Shown: positions 55,838-64,000 of the stretch, in pieces
How the letters are laid out: every line of letters starts with the position of its first letter
Numbering within the stretch: the stretch's first letter is position 1
Source of the DNA: CAVSLM01 sp963728895
Lineage (GTDB): Bacteria; Pseudomonadota; Gammaproteobacteria; JBBQDK01
Reading direction: 5' to 3'
Assembly (NCBI GenBank): GCA_963728895.1
Contig: CAVSLM010000007.1
Span: 558,001-622,000, forward strand
Length of the DNA: 64,000 bases
Position numbers and translations under genes: made by a program
Notes under the pieces: model-generated
What the model was told of the DNA's origin: nothing
The model's database searches: none
Seen by the model: only the letters and a program-made list of their open reading frames with translations

Positions 55838-56833
55838 ATGAATACGAAGAACACGCCACTGGTCAGCGTCGTGACGCCGACCTATAACGGCGAGAAATAT
55901 CTGCGCGAGTGTATCGAGAGCGTTCTTTCCCAGACCTACTCCAACTGGGAATACATCATCGTCAACAACTGTAGCAAGGATCGTACGCTGGAGATCGTGC
56001 AGGCATACGCCGCCCGTGATCCCCGGATCCGCGTATATGACAACGAACAATTCCTTTCAGCACTCCAAAATCACAACCATGCCCTTGGGCTGATTGCGGA
56101 CCACAGCCGATATTGCAAGATTCTGCAGGCCGACGACTGGCTGTATCCCGAGTGCATCGAGCGCATGGTTGCGCTGGCCGAAGCACATCCTTCCGTGGGC
56201 GTGGTGGGTTCCTATCGGTTGATGGGCGATAGGGTGGATTGCGACGGACTGGCGGTATCGGATACGGTATTTCCGGGACACGAGATCTGCCGAATGACGC
56301 TAATGAAGCGGATTTACGTATTCGGGTCGCCCAGTACGACGTTGATCCGGTCGGACGTAGTGCGGGCGCGGGAACGGTTCTACAGTGAACGCTCGTTGCA
56401 CGCGGATGTGGAGGTATGTTACGAGATTCTCAAGGATCACGATTTCGGCTTCGTGCATCAGGTTCTTTCGTTCACGCGGCTACACGAGGAATCACGCAGC
56501 GCCAGGATTGCGCAGCGCTACCGCACCAACATCATCGAGAACCTGGGCATGCTGATGCACTACGGGCCCGGGTTTCTTTCGCAATCGCAGTATCGTGCAC
56601 TCGAGCAGAGCATGAAGGCCAAGTATTACCGTTTTCTCGCCGCCAGCGTGATACGGGGTCGCGCGCGGCATTTCGGACGGCATCATCAGGAGATTGCGCA
56701 GGCCATCGGCTTCAAACTCGATCGGATGAGACTTGCCCGCGCCATAGTTGGTGAGCTCGCGGATATTCTGTTCAACCCCGGGCGCACGTTACGGCGGCTG
56801 GCGCGCGGCCGCACCGCGGATAGGGAAGCATGA
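55838..56833 (+). CDS. Family 2 glycosyltransferase
   Basis: The product has 331 residues from MNTKNTPLVSVVTPTYNGEKYLRECIESVLSQTYSNWEYIIVNN. The GT2 signature VVTPTYNG near the N-terminus favours this ATG over the upstream GTG at 55799. The DxD-type motif ILQADDWL and the conserved DVEVCYEIL region complete the GT-A fold. It is a glycan-chain extension enzyme, most likely using a UDP or GDP sugar. It follows the AsnB-LbH gene by 54 bp and precedes the nucleotidyltransferase. Confidence 0.88.
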   Translation: MNTKNTPLVSVVTPTYNGEKYLRECIESVLSQTYSNWEYIIVNNCSKDRTLEIVQAYAARDPRIRVYDNEQFLSALQNHNHALGLIADHSRYCKILQADDWLYPECIERMVALAEAHPSVGVVGSYRLMGDRVDCDGLAVSDTVFPGHEICRMTLMKRIYVFGSPSTTLIRSDVVRARERFYSERSLHADVEVCYEILKDHDFGFVHQVLSFTRLHEESRSARIAQRYRTNIIENLGMLMHYGPGFLSQSQYRALEQSMKAKYYRFLAASVIRGRARHFGRHHQEIAQAIGFKLDRMRLARAIVGELADILFNPGRTLRRLARGRTADREA

Positions 56834-56875
56834 GCAATCGGTAGGGGATGACGCCTGGATGCGGAGGGAAGAAAT

Positions 56876-57646
56876 TTGACGCGCGCGGTGATCGGTCTGC
56901 TACCGGCCGCAGGTCGGGCAACTCGCAGCGGGCCGATCGCCGGCAGCAAGGAAATCTATCCGATTGGCAGACAGGCGCACGTTGCCGGATCCGGCACGCG
57001 CCCCAAAGCGGTATGTGAATATCTCCTCGATCTCATGAGTGCTGCGGGCATCTCCCGCGCCTATGTGATCCTGCGCAGCGGGAAATGGGATATTCCGGAG
57101 TATCTCGCTGATGGAAGCGCATTCGGCATGTCGATCGGCTACCTGTTGCTCGGTCCGCCCTACGGCGTTCCCTATACGCTCGATCAGGCGACCCCGTTCC
57201 TTGGAGACAACGAGGTCGCGCTCGGATTTCCCGATATCGTCTACCAATCCCCCGATGCCTTCGAGCGCATGCTCGATTACCGCCGCGTGATGGATGCGGA
57301 TGTGGTACTGGGTTTGTTTCCGGCTGCACGGCCTGACAAGTCCGATCTGGTCGAATCCGATGCTGGCGGTGTGGTTCATCGTGTTGTCGTCAAGCAGCCG
57401 GGATGCATGCTCCCGCATACCTGGGGACTCGCCGTGTGGCGCGCCTCGTTTACACGTTTTCTGCATGAATTCCTGGTCGGACACCGCACCCGCGCAGCCC
57501 GCGCTCCGGAATTGCACATGGGCGATGTTGTGCAGGCGGCCATCGATGCGCGACTGCGGATATTGGGCACTGTGGTTTCGGATCGCCCGTTTATCGATAT
57601 CGGCACGCCGGAGGACCTCGCACGCGCGCGTGCGCTGTACGGGTGA
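56876..57646 (+). CDS. Sugar nucleotidyltransferase-like protein
   Basis: The product has 256 residues from a TTG start with GGAGGG 7 nt upstream. The N-terminus LLPAAGRATRSGPIAGSKEIYPIG is a variant of the NTP-transferase LAAGxGTRL motif; PKAVCEYLLDLMSAAGI follows, then DADVVLGLFPA and the C-terminal RPFIDIGTPEDLARARAL typical of sugar-1-phosphate nucleotidyltransferases. It probably supplies or modifies an NDP-sugar for the neighbouring glycosyltransferases; the specific sugar cannot be told. The variant motif could also mark an enzyme with an unusual substrate. Confidence 0.78.
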   Translation: MTRAVIGLLPAAGRATRSGPIAGSKEIYPIGRQAHVAGSGTRPKAVCEYLLDLMSAAGISRAYVILRSGKWDIPEYLADGSAFGMSIGYLLLGPPYGVPYTLDQATPFLGDNEVALGFPDIVYQSPDAFERMLDYRRVMDADVVLGLFPAARPDKSDLVESDAGGVVHRVVVKQPGCMLPHTWGLAVWRASFTRFLHEFLVGHRTRAARAPELHMGDVVQAAIDARLRILGTVVSDRPFIDIGTPEDLARARALYG

Positions 57647-57970
57647 GGTATAGGCGCATAGCGTATAGGCAATACAAACCCGCTTTTCGTCCGCCCGAAC
57701 CACCTCCTCGCGCTCGTCCTCGTCCATCGATCGGTCGTCGATCTGACCTGCCAAGGGCTCTGACCGGAATTCCAGCGCACCAATCCGCCCAACCATCGGT
57801 TCATCACTCCAGCGTCGCAAGTTCCGGATCTACGAAAATCGAGCACGGGCAGGTGAAGCCAAAGCGCTCCTTGACCTGCCCAAGGAGCAGTCGCTACGCG
57901 GAGTCCCGACACGGACACTGCCTCCCCTGGATGCCACCGGCGCGCGGATCTGCGGCGCAACGGGAAACCG
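57647..57970. other. Gene-free convergent interval
   Basis: 324 bp between the nucleotidyltransferase stop and the stop of the minus-strand SGNH gene. No terminator hairpin with a T-run, RNA gene or known repeat was seen. Minus-strand frames run through it but show no consistent codon bias or recognisable motif. Confidence 0.4.
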
Positions 57971-59113
57971 TCAGGTCCTGGGTCTCGCCTCGCGCGGTAT
58001 AGCCGTCGCGGCCCGCTGACCGATCCCGACCCTCGCGGTGGCGCGCATGTATCCCTCCGCCTGGAAGCGTCCCGGTCGCGCCACATTCAAATGCTGTTCC
58101 ACGAAACAACCATCGGTGAATGGACCTGAGGCGCCTGACGTCGACGCGCGAGTCTCGACGCGCGGCTTCACGGGCGCCCTGTGGTCGGTCGCGATGAAGT
58201 TGCAGATTTCATCCGCGAGGCGCACGTTACCCAAACTACTGAGATGAATGATGTCGATGAAATTGCTCCGGTCCAGGCCGATGTCGTCGGGATCTAGGCA
58301 CTCAGCCCCGGCTTGGTGGCAGATATCGACAAGTGCGTGTTCTACGCGCTGTTCGGTCTGGACGTCCAGGTGATGTGCGGGAAACGACTGCTCGTCAAAC
58401 GGTGCAATATACACGAGGACATGATCCGACAGTGCCTTGACGTCTAGCAGCAGGTGATGGAGATGGTCTGTATAGTCACCGCGAAGCGTTACGGGCAGGT
58501 ATCCGTCGGGAACGTTGATATCCCGAAATACATTCATACTTGGATTTTTCGGATCACCGACATGGAGTCGTATTTGTTTGACTGCCGGCCAGCTTGACGT
58601 GGCGAGCGAAACCCACAGCGGAAGTTCAGGTCCGGTGAAAACGCGCGCTTGCGCTCCGGACAGGCCGATGCGCGAATTCCCGAAGTGGGTGGGGTTCAGC
58701 TCCACGATCGAGATAAATGGGTGCAAATGGTGCTTGGCCAGGAGATCGAGCACCACCCGGATATCCTCGATTCGACCGTCGACGGATGCAAGATTCACTA
58801 CCTCATAGTCCGGGAACCTCGACTGCAGGATGGCCGTCATCGTCAGGGACTCCGGCAAGTGCAGGCCGTACGCTTCGGAGTCGCCGAGGATGGCCACCCA
58901 TGGCCGCGTTGTTGATGCCGCCTTCCGCTTTATGTAGCGCTCGAACATCGGGCGCCTCAGTAACACCGGCATCTCGGCAACGTCAGGCGCACGCTCCATG
59001 ACTGTGGAAAACGCCGGTCGTAGCGAAAACCAGGTCATTGCGGCGACGACGGTTTGGCCGATGACGAGCCCCACCGCGAGCAATATCAGATAGGATCTAT
59101 AACTGAGCCACAT
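57971..59113 (-). CDS. SGNH/GDSL-like hydrolase with N-terminal membrane anchor
   Basis: 380 residues. One N-terminal transmembrane helix (YLILLAVGLVIGQTVVAAMTWF) anchors it. Block I WVAILGDSEAYGLHL (catalytic Ser in GDSE), NLASVDGRIEDI, and block V DIIHLSSLGNVRLADEI (Asp-His region) define an SGNH domain. The C-terminal 60 residues (from about 310) are low-complexity, Pro/Arg-rich and unlike the family. It lies 18 bp after the MBOAT stop; SGNH/MBOAT pairs acetylate glycans (AlgJ/AlgI, PatB/PatA). Likely periplasmic acyl transfer or de-esterification of the surface polysaccharide. Confidence 0.8.
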   Translation of the reverse strand: MWLSYRSYLILLAVGLVIGQTVVAAMTWFSLRPAFSTVMERAPDVAEMPVLLRRPMFERYIKRKAASTTRPWVAILGDSEAYGLHLPESLTMTAILQSRFPDYEVVNLASVDGRIEDIRVVLDLLAKHHLHPFISIVELNPTHFGNSRIGLSGAQARVFTGPELPLWVSLATSSWPAVKQIRLHVGDPKNPSMNVFRDINVPDGYLPVTLRGDYTDHLHHLLLDVKALSDHVLVYIAPFDEQSFPAHHLDVQTEQRVEHALVDICHQAGAECLDPDDIGLDRSNFIDIIHLSSLGNVRLADEICNFIATDHRAPVKPRVETRASTSGASGPFTDGCFVEQHLNVARPGRFQAEGYMRATARVGIGQRAATAIPREARPRT

Positions 59114-59131
59114 GGCCGCCTATGTTGATCA

Positions 59132-60700
59132 CTAGAATTGGTAGTACAGGAATGACCCAGGGTTGCCCAGCAATGTTATCGAAGCATAGCCGGCTGCCGC
59201 CGCGATGGCGGCCCACGTGACGCTGGGTGACCAGCTGAGTGACCACCCGCGGACGACGGGCGCTTCGGTCCTGGCGGACTCGGCAAGCATCGGTTTGAAG
59301 GCCGCAAATAGTTGGCGCGTGTTGGGCGCGAACACGGCGATCAGCAGCAGTGTCACCAGCCACAGCAGTTCAGTCGTGCCGGTAAATGCCATGGTGTCGA
59401 CGAACCGGACGCCGGCATGCTGCAACACGGGACCAAGGGCATGCAGCTTTGGCAACCATTTCTCCGGAAGGTCCGTGCCATTGACGCCGAACATGCCCTC
59501 CACGATGCCGAGTGCCGATCGAAAATTCGGTGCACGGAAAAAAACCCAACCGACCAGCACGACGATGAAGGTGAGCAGCCAGCTCGGCCACGCGAAATAC
59601 CAACGGTCTTCCGCTCCCGTCCAGTGCAGGCGTTGCCTTAGTTCGCGCCACCCATGATTGATCACCAGGTAGATGCCGTGGAGTCCGCCCCAGACGACGT
59701 AAGTCCACGCCGCGCCATGCCACAATCCGCCAAGCAGCATGGTCACCATTAAATTTACATGGCGACGAGCCAGGCCTTTGCGGTTTCCGCCTAACGCAAA
59801 ATACAAGTAATCGCGCAGGAAGCGTGACAGGGTGATGTGCCAGCGACGCCAGAAGTCAATGATGCTGCGGGCCTTGTACGGCGAGTCAAAGTTGATGGGC
59901 AGCCGCACATTGAACAGCAGCGACAACCCTATCGCCATGTCGGAATAGCCGGAAAAATCGAAGTAGATCTGGAAGGCGTACGCCAGTACCCCGGTCCACG
60001 CATCGAGCATGGAGGCGTGGGCCGCCAAAGGGGTATCAAAGACCGGGGTTACGTACGCGGAGACGTGATCGGCGAGCAGCACCTTCTTGGCCAGCCCGAT
60101 TAGAAACAGCGTGAACCCAACCGCCATATTTTCGCTGGAGAACCGCAACACGCCGGGGCGTGCGAACTGCGGCATCATTTCGCCATGGTGCAGAATCGGT
60201 CCCGCGATCAAATGGGGAAAATAGCTCACGAACAAGAGGTAACGCAGGAAGTCGAACTCGGTGGCGCGACCGCGATAGGCGTCAACCAGGAATGCAATCT
60301 GGGTAAAGGTGAAAAACGAGATGCCCACGGGCAATGCGATGGACGGAATCGTCCACCCGAAGCCCGTCAACGATTTTGCAGTCAGCAGCAGGAAGGTCGC
60401 GTATTTGAAATAGGCCAGCGCAGCGAGGTTTATGCCAATCGCAAACGTCAGCCATGCGCGCGCCGGTGCGATCGAGCCTTTGCCGTTGGCCGCGCTTATC
60501 CTCGACCCTGCGAAATAATTGAACACGACGGACATCAGAATCAAAACTACGAAGGCAGGGTTCCACCAACCGTAGAAGAACAGCGACGCGGCGGCCAGCC
60601 ACGCCAGCGCGAAGCGCAGGCTTCGAAGGCCGAGCCAGAAAAACCCAATTAGCGTGACCGGAAGGAAGGCAAGCAGAAAAACATAGGAGTTGAACAGCAT
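59132..60700 (-). CDS. MBOAT-family membrane O-acyltransferase (AlgI-like)
   Basis: The product has 522 residues from MLFNSYVFLLAFLPVTLIGFFWL; the nine codons upstream lack support. About ten hydrophobic segments are present. MBOAT signatures: FFTFTQIAFLVDAYRG, LRYLLFVSYFPHLIAGPILHHGEMMPQF, DFSGYSDMAIGLSLLF, FWRRWHITLSRFLRDYLYFALGGN and the catalytic His in MLLGGLWHGAAWTYVVWGGLHG. It moves acyl (usually acetyl) groups across the inner membrane to periplasmic partners such as the SGNH protein encoded next. Confidence 0.93.
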   Translation of the reverse strand: MLFNSYVFLLAFLPVTLIGFFWLGLRSLRFALAWLAAASLFFYGWWNPAFVVLILMSVVFNYFAGSRISAANGKGSIAPARAWLTFAIGINLAALAYFKYATFLLLTAKSLTGFGWTIPSIALPVGISFFTFTQIAFLVDAYRGRATEFDFLRYLLFVSYFPHLIAGPILHHGEMMPQFARPGVLRFSSENMAVGFTLFLIGLAKKVLLADHVSAYVTPVFDTPLAAHASMLDAWTGVLAYAFQIYFDFSGYSDMAIGLSLLFNVRLPINFDSPYKARSIIDFWRRWHITLSRFLRDYLYFALGGNRKGLARRHVNLMVTMLLGGLWHGAAWTYVVWGGLHGIYLVINHGWRELRQRLHWTGAEDRWYFAWPSWLLTFIVVLVGWVFFRAPNFRSALGIVEGMFGVNGTDLPEKWLPKLHALGPVLQHAGVRFVDTMAFTGTTELLWLVTLLLIAVFAPNTRQLFAAFKPMLAESARTEAPVVRGWSLSWSPSVTWAAIAAAAGYASITLLGNPGSFLYYQF

Positions 60701-60865
60701 AGCCGCACACTCGCAAACGAGGACCACCGAGCCTCGCCTTGAAACCGTGTTAATTCCACTTCAAATATCGCGGATTCAAGCCACCGTTGCAACTGGCCCG
60801 ATCAGAGGGATCAGCCCGTGGGTTGAAAACGCCAAATGTGCTATTTTTCTCGATCGTGCAGCCAG

Positions 60866-61548
60866 TTAGAACGAATAGTTAAGGCGGATAATGAATCTCG
60901 AGTTCCCCCTGGCATCCGTGACCGCCGGGTCAAGCTGGCGCGGCATCTGCCCAACAGCTTTTCCCAGAAGGCGTCGGGGGAAGCGCGACGCGCTCCTGCT
61001 TGCCCTGATGACCCCGGGCGCCGCTGCGATCGGGCCGACATGAAGGACGCCTGCCGCGGCTACGCCTCGTACTCGTCGTGGCGCCGCCACCATTCGTAAG
61101 GCGCCGACTGTGGCGCACCGCGGCGACTCCTCCCAGGTTTCCTGCCGGCCGTACGGCGTCAGATCGAGCAGGCCACAGGTTGCGCCCAGCGTCCCGGTGC
61201 CGCGCCGGCTCGTGTAGGGACGCACTTCGATCTTGCCGTAGCGCGCGCCTGGCCATTTCGAGGCAATCTGGATCGCTTCGTTGAGATCGCCGCCTCGATG
61301 AGGAAATAGCCACCGAGTTGCTCCTTGGTCTCCGCGAACGGACCGTCGGTCATCGAAAGCTGCCCGTTGCGCACCTTGAGCGTCGCGGCCGTGGTCGCGC
61401 TTTGCAGCGGCCTGGCATCTATCAGATGACCGCTGTGCTTCAACGCATCCACATACGCGAGGGTTTCCTCGCGCACCGTCTCCCATTCCCTGCGCGGCAT
61501 GGTGTCGAAGGTCGCTTGCGCTTCGTAGGCCAGGCACAGGTACTTCAT
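60866..61548 (-). CDS. YciI-related (DGPF) domain protein, frameshifted
   Basis: Start MKYLCLAYEAQATFDTMPR at 61548. The DGPF-domain signature LSMTDGPFAETKEQLGGYFLIEA is followed by a break at 61289-61293; adding one G gives EAGDLNEAIQIASKWPGARYGKIEVRP, the rest of the domain, ending near 61217. The second frame then continues without domain character to a stop at 60866, so the true 3' end is uncertain. These small alpha-beta proteins (often linked to ECF sigma factor operons) have unknown function. The gene is followed on the same strand by none nearby and preceded by a GST gene 13 bp upstream. Confidence 0.7.
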
Positions 61549-61561
61549 TGCACTGTCCGGG

Positions 61562-62182
61562 TTAAAGCGCCGCACGCGCGGCGGCAATCCGCGGCGGCGC
61601 ACTCGGACGCGCGTACATCCGCTCGAGGTAGGCGCGCAATTGCGCACAGTCGTCGAGCAGCTGTATCTCGTTGGCCCAGTCCATGAGATAGGCCGTCACG
61701 CAATCGGCGATGGTGATGCCGTCGCCAACGATGAATTGCCGCCCTTCCATGTGGCGATCCAGAACCTCTGCCATGGCCGCGAAGTCTTCACGCGCGAGCC
61801 CGACTTCCTGCGGCAGGCGCTTCTCCTCGGGATACAGACTCGTGTGCTTCGCGATACGCCATAGCGGCTGTTCGAGCTCTGTGGCGGCGAACATGGTCCA
61901 GCGGTACGTCTGCGCACGCTGCACGAGATCGGGCGGGATCAATCCCTTGTCGCGATACTTCTCGGCAAGGTACATGACGATCGCCACCGACTCCGTAAGC
62001 ACAAGATCGCCATCGACCAGCACCGGCAGCTTGGCGGCCGGGTTGAGCGCGAGGAACTCGGAATGGCGGTGCTCGCCGGCCAGCAGATCGACGGGAACGA
62101 ACTGGAATTCGGCGCCCAGCTCGTGCAAAGCCCACAGCACGCGCAGCGAGCGGGTGGGTCCCAACCCGTAGAGTTTCATCAT
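61562..62182 (-). CDS. Glutathione S-transferase family protein
   Basis: The product has 206 residues: MMKLYGLGPTRSLRVLWALHELG (Ser/Tyr-type N-terminal active-site region), NPAAKLPVLVDGDLVLTESVAIVMYLAEKY (thioredoxin-fold cis-Pro and ESxAI motif), and the all-helical C-terminal GDGITIADCVTAYLMDW. It is a cytosolic detoxification enzyme. It lies 12 bp after the VOC gene and 13 bp before the YciI-related gene, forming a small operon common in proteobacteria. No frameshift. Confidence 0.93.
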   Translation of the reverse strand: MMKLYGLGPTRSLRVLWALHELGAEFQFVPVDLLAGEHRHSEFLALNPAAKLPVLVDGDLVLTESVAIVMYLAEKYRDKGLIPPDLVQRAQTYRWTMFAATELEQPLWRIAKHTSLYPEEKRLPQEVGLAREDFAAMAEVLDRHMEGRQFIVGDGITIADCVTAYLMDWANEIQLLDDCAQLRAYLERMYARPSAPPRIAAARAAL

Positions 62183-62194
62183 GACCGTTTCCTG

Positions 62195-62617
62195 TTAGGG
62201 ACGGGTGCCGGCCGCTATCACGGCCCACTGTACGCCGAACTTGTCCACCACCATGCCGAAACTCGGAGAGAAGAAAGTCTTTCCCAGCGGCATGACCACA
62301 CGGCCGCCTTCGGCGAGCGCCGCAAACCCGCGCTCGACCTCGGCCACGCTCTCGATCGACAGTGCCAACTGGAATCCCTGGAACATCGGCTTTCCGGTGC
62401 AATGGCCGTCCGACATCATCACCGAGGTCTCGCCGATTCGCACGCTGGAGTGCATCACCTTGTTCTCGGCGCCCGGCGGCGCCTTGGTTTCCTGCTGCTG
62501 CTCGGGATTGTCCTTGAAGCGCAGCAGCATTTCGACCTCGGCGCCGAGCGCCTTCTTGTAGAACTCGATCGCCTCTTCGCAGCGACCATCGAAAAACAGA
62601 TAGGATTGAATCAGCAT
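62195..62617 (-). CDS. VOC (PhnB-like) family protein
   Basis: The product has 140 residues. MLIQSYLFFDGRCEEAIEFYKKALGAEVEMLLRF, then HSSVRIGETSVMMSDG and the C-terminal FFSPSFGMVVDKFGVQWAV place it in the PhnB/3-demethylubiquinone-like VOC group. The conserved FFxGRxxEAIEFY helix is intact. The function of most members is unknown; likely a metal-binding beta-alpha-beta fold. Part of the YciI-GST-VOC operon. Confidence 0.9.
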   Translation of the reverse strand: MLIQSYLFFDGRCEEAIEFYKKALGAEVEMLLRFKDNPEQQQETKAPPGAENKVMHSSVRIGETSVMMSDGHCTGKPMFQGFQLALSIESVAEVERGFAALAEGGRVVMPLGKTFFSPSFGMVVDKFGVQWAVIAAGTRP

Positions 62618-62718
62618 GGTGGTTGCCCTTGTGTGGTGGGTTCAGGACTGATCTGGCACTGGGTAGTCGAATGACGCGATCCCGATTCGACAGCGTGGAC
62701 GAACCTCTTTCGAGACTG

Positions 62719-62840
62719 TCACTGCATCGAATGCAGACCGATCATATTGCCTTCCGTGTCCATCACCAGCGCGATATTTCCGTACTGGCCGATGGACATC
62801 TTCTCCTTGACGATCTGGCCGCCTGATTTCACATCTTCTG
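62719..62840 (-). pseudogene. 3' remnant of a second VOC-family gene
   Basis: The minus strand encodes VKSGGQIVKEKMSIGQYGNI and then ALVMDTEGNMIGLHSMQ-stop, the exact C-terminal signature of glyoxalase-like VOC proteins. Upstream of about 62840 the frame loses all VOC similarity. The 5' two-thirds are gone, replaced by unrelated sequence on the other strand. Confidence 0.6.
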
Positions 62841-62847
62841 CCTGCTG

Positions 62848-63270
62848 ATGAGCCTGCCGTCCCTGGGCGTGCTGTTTCTGGCCGGTTACCCCAGCGATGG
62901 CGACGGAGCACCCGCGAACAATAACCATGAGCCCGCCAGCACCGAGTTGGGCCTGTATGACTCCATCACTTTCGATCTTAAGCTTTCCAGTGCCCTGGCG
63001 GCAAAGCGGCCAACTGTCATCGTCAAGCTGATCGCGCCTTTTACTGTCAACAACATCCCAGAGCGCATCGACAAGTGGCTGGACTCAGTGCGCAAATATG
63101 GCGGAGTAGTAAAGTTGAAACCGGATCCGGACTATCCGGCCAGCCGCGATTTCGGGCTGATCTTCGGCCTGCTCAGCAAAGCGTACGATCTGGCCAAGGA
63201 GATGCTGATCTACAGTCATGCCAGGAATTATAATGTGGATGTACTTTACAAACCGCGTCCCGGGGAAGTG
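62848..63270 (+). other. Unidentified coding-like fragment joined to a GH13-type fragment
   Basis: An open plus-strand frame encodes LYDSITFDLKLSSALAAKR, APFTVNNIPERIDKWLDSVR, KLKPDPDYPASRDFGLIFGL and LLSKAYDLAKEMLIYSHARN. It is coherent and protein-like but not recognised; it ends near KPRPGEVTKF without a natural stop before the next fragment. Its apparent N-terminus (before LGLYDS) overlaps the VOC remnant. It is either the middle of an unknown small secreted protein or part of a chimeric join. Confidence 0.35.
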
Positions 63271-64000
63271 ACCAAGTTTGTCTGCACAAGGAACCCGGTC
63301 AGCCCAATTTCTTCAACCGCCCCGGCACCTGGGAATACCTGGAGCGTTTACGGAGCATTGCACAGAAATACGGCCTGATCATCTTCCCGGAAATTCATAG
63401 CGAGTACGGCGCCGGGATCCACGAGGAAATCTCGCAGGAAGGCTATCCTGTCTATGATTTCTTCTTCCCCGGCCTCGTGATCCATGCCCTGGAGTCCGGC
63501 GACAATGCAGCCCTGTTGCGCTGGATTGATGATATTCGAAGCAAGGGCCCGCAAACCATCAACATGCTCGGCAGCCATGACGGTATCCCGGTGCTTGACC
63601 TGAAAGGCAAGGGCATCAATAGTGCCGTCAGGCCGGGTCTGCTGACCGACAGTCAGATCGAGGCCACTGTCCAGTGCATTATCGACCGGGGCGGCATGAC
63701 CAAGACCCTCTACGACGCGGACGGCAAGAAGATCGACTACTACCAGGTCAATGCGACCTCCTTCAGCGCGCTGGGCGAAGACGAACAGAAACTGCGACTG
63801 GCGCGCGCCATCCAGATGTTCATGCCCGGCGTGCCGCAGGTGTGGTACCTGGACCTGTTTGCCGGAAAGAATTATTACGAAGCCGCGCAAAAGGGGCGCA
63901 CCGCCGGGCACAAGGAGATCAACCGGACCATGCTGACGATCGTCGATGTCGACGCGGGACTGCGACGCCCGATCGTGCTGGACCAGCTCGAACTGATCCG
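63270..64000 (+). CDS. GH13_18 sucrose-phosphorylase-like enzyme, 5'-truncated and open at the window end
   Basis: The frame LHKEPGQPNFFNRPGTWEYL, IIFPEIHSEYGAGIHEEI, GYPVYDFFFPGLVIHALE, INMLGSHDGIPVLDLKG (catalytic-region HDGI), YYQVNATSFSALGEDEQK, MFMPGVPQVWYLDLFAGKN and GHKEINRTML matches GH13 subfamily 18 (sucrose or glucosylglycerate phosphorylases). It runs to base 64000 without a stop. The first ~220 residues of the enzyme, including the catalytic Asp (R-x-D) block, are absent: sequence before ~63275 is unrelated. The enzyme would convert sucrose-like disaccharides with phosphate, if the complete gene exists elsewhere. Confidence 0.7.

Overview
This 64 kb, high-GC window comes from a Gram-negative proteobacterium, most likely gamma- or betaproteobacterial. 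The evidence is an envelope-spanning type VI secretion system (T6SS), lipoproteins with classical lipoboxes, a two-partner secretion pair, an OmpA-type protein and an ABC (Wzm/Wzt) polysaccharide exporter. No rRNA, tRNA or CRISPR array was recognised.

Layout. (1) 1-500: 3' end of a concanavalin-fold protein, then a dispersed repeat. (2) 1.3-11.8 kb, minus strand: a T6SS spike/effector operon. In transcription order it encodes a TPR-methyltransferase, VgrG, a DUF6484 protein, a DUF4150-DUF6484 fusion, DUF2169, a ketoacyl-synthase-like protein, a second DUF4150 (PAAR-like) protein with a Cys/His-rich tail, two paralogous small proteins (possible immunity pair), a broken small gene and a TIGR02270-type protein. 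(3) 12.4-32.1 kb: the T6SS structural locus, split around a divergent region at 24.05-24.53 kb. Leftwards run tssA, tssB, tssC, two hcp genes, tagJ, tssE, tssF, tssG and clpV. Rightwards run tssJ, tssK, tssL (with OmpA domain), tssM and tagF. (4) 32.2-33.1 kb: a TylF-type methyltransferase. (5) 33.6-46 kb: an OmpA-like protein, a lipoprotein CHAT protease, a TpsA exoprotein and its TpsB transporter, divergent from a membrane Ser/Thr kinase ending in a DUF4384-like domain; this looks like one surface module. (6) 46-60.7 kb: a surface-glycan locus with an SDR, a GIPT-like protein, glycosyltransferases, Wzm, Wzt, an asparagine-synthase-like/LbH-acyltransferase fusion, a nucleotidyltransferase, an SGNH protein and an MBOAT acyltransferase. 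It is interrupted by an intact IS630-family element and an IS1380 remnant. (7) 60.9-64 kb: YciI, GST and VOC genes, then a patchwork of fragments ending in a GH13_18 phosphorylase-like gene cut by the window edge.

Three copies of one composite repeat (IS630-type transposase remnant joined to a ~215 bp element with 29-bp inverted ends) punctuate the T6SS part at 0.56, 12.0 and 33.1 kb and separate its modules.

About ten conserved genes are each broken by a single reading-frame shift while both halves remain well conserved. Several shifts are explained by one missing G/C in a short G/C run. This fits uncorrected indels in the assembly better than gene decay, so the split genes are reported as single genes with a frameshift note.
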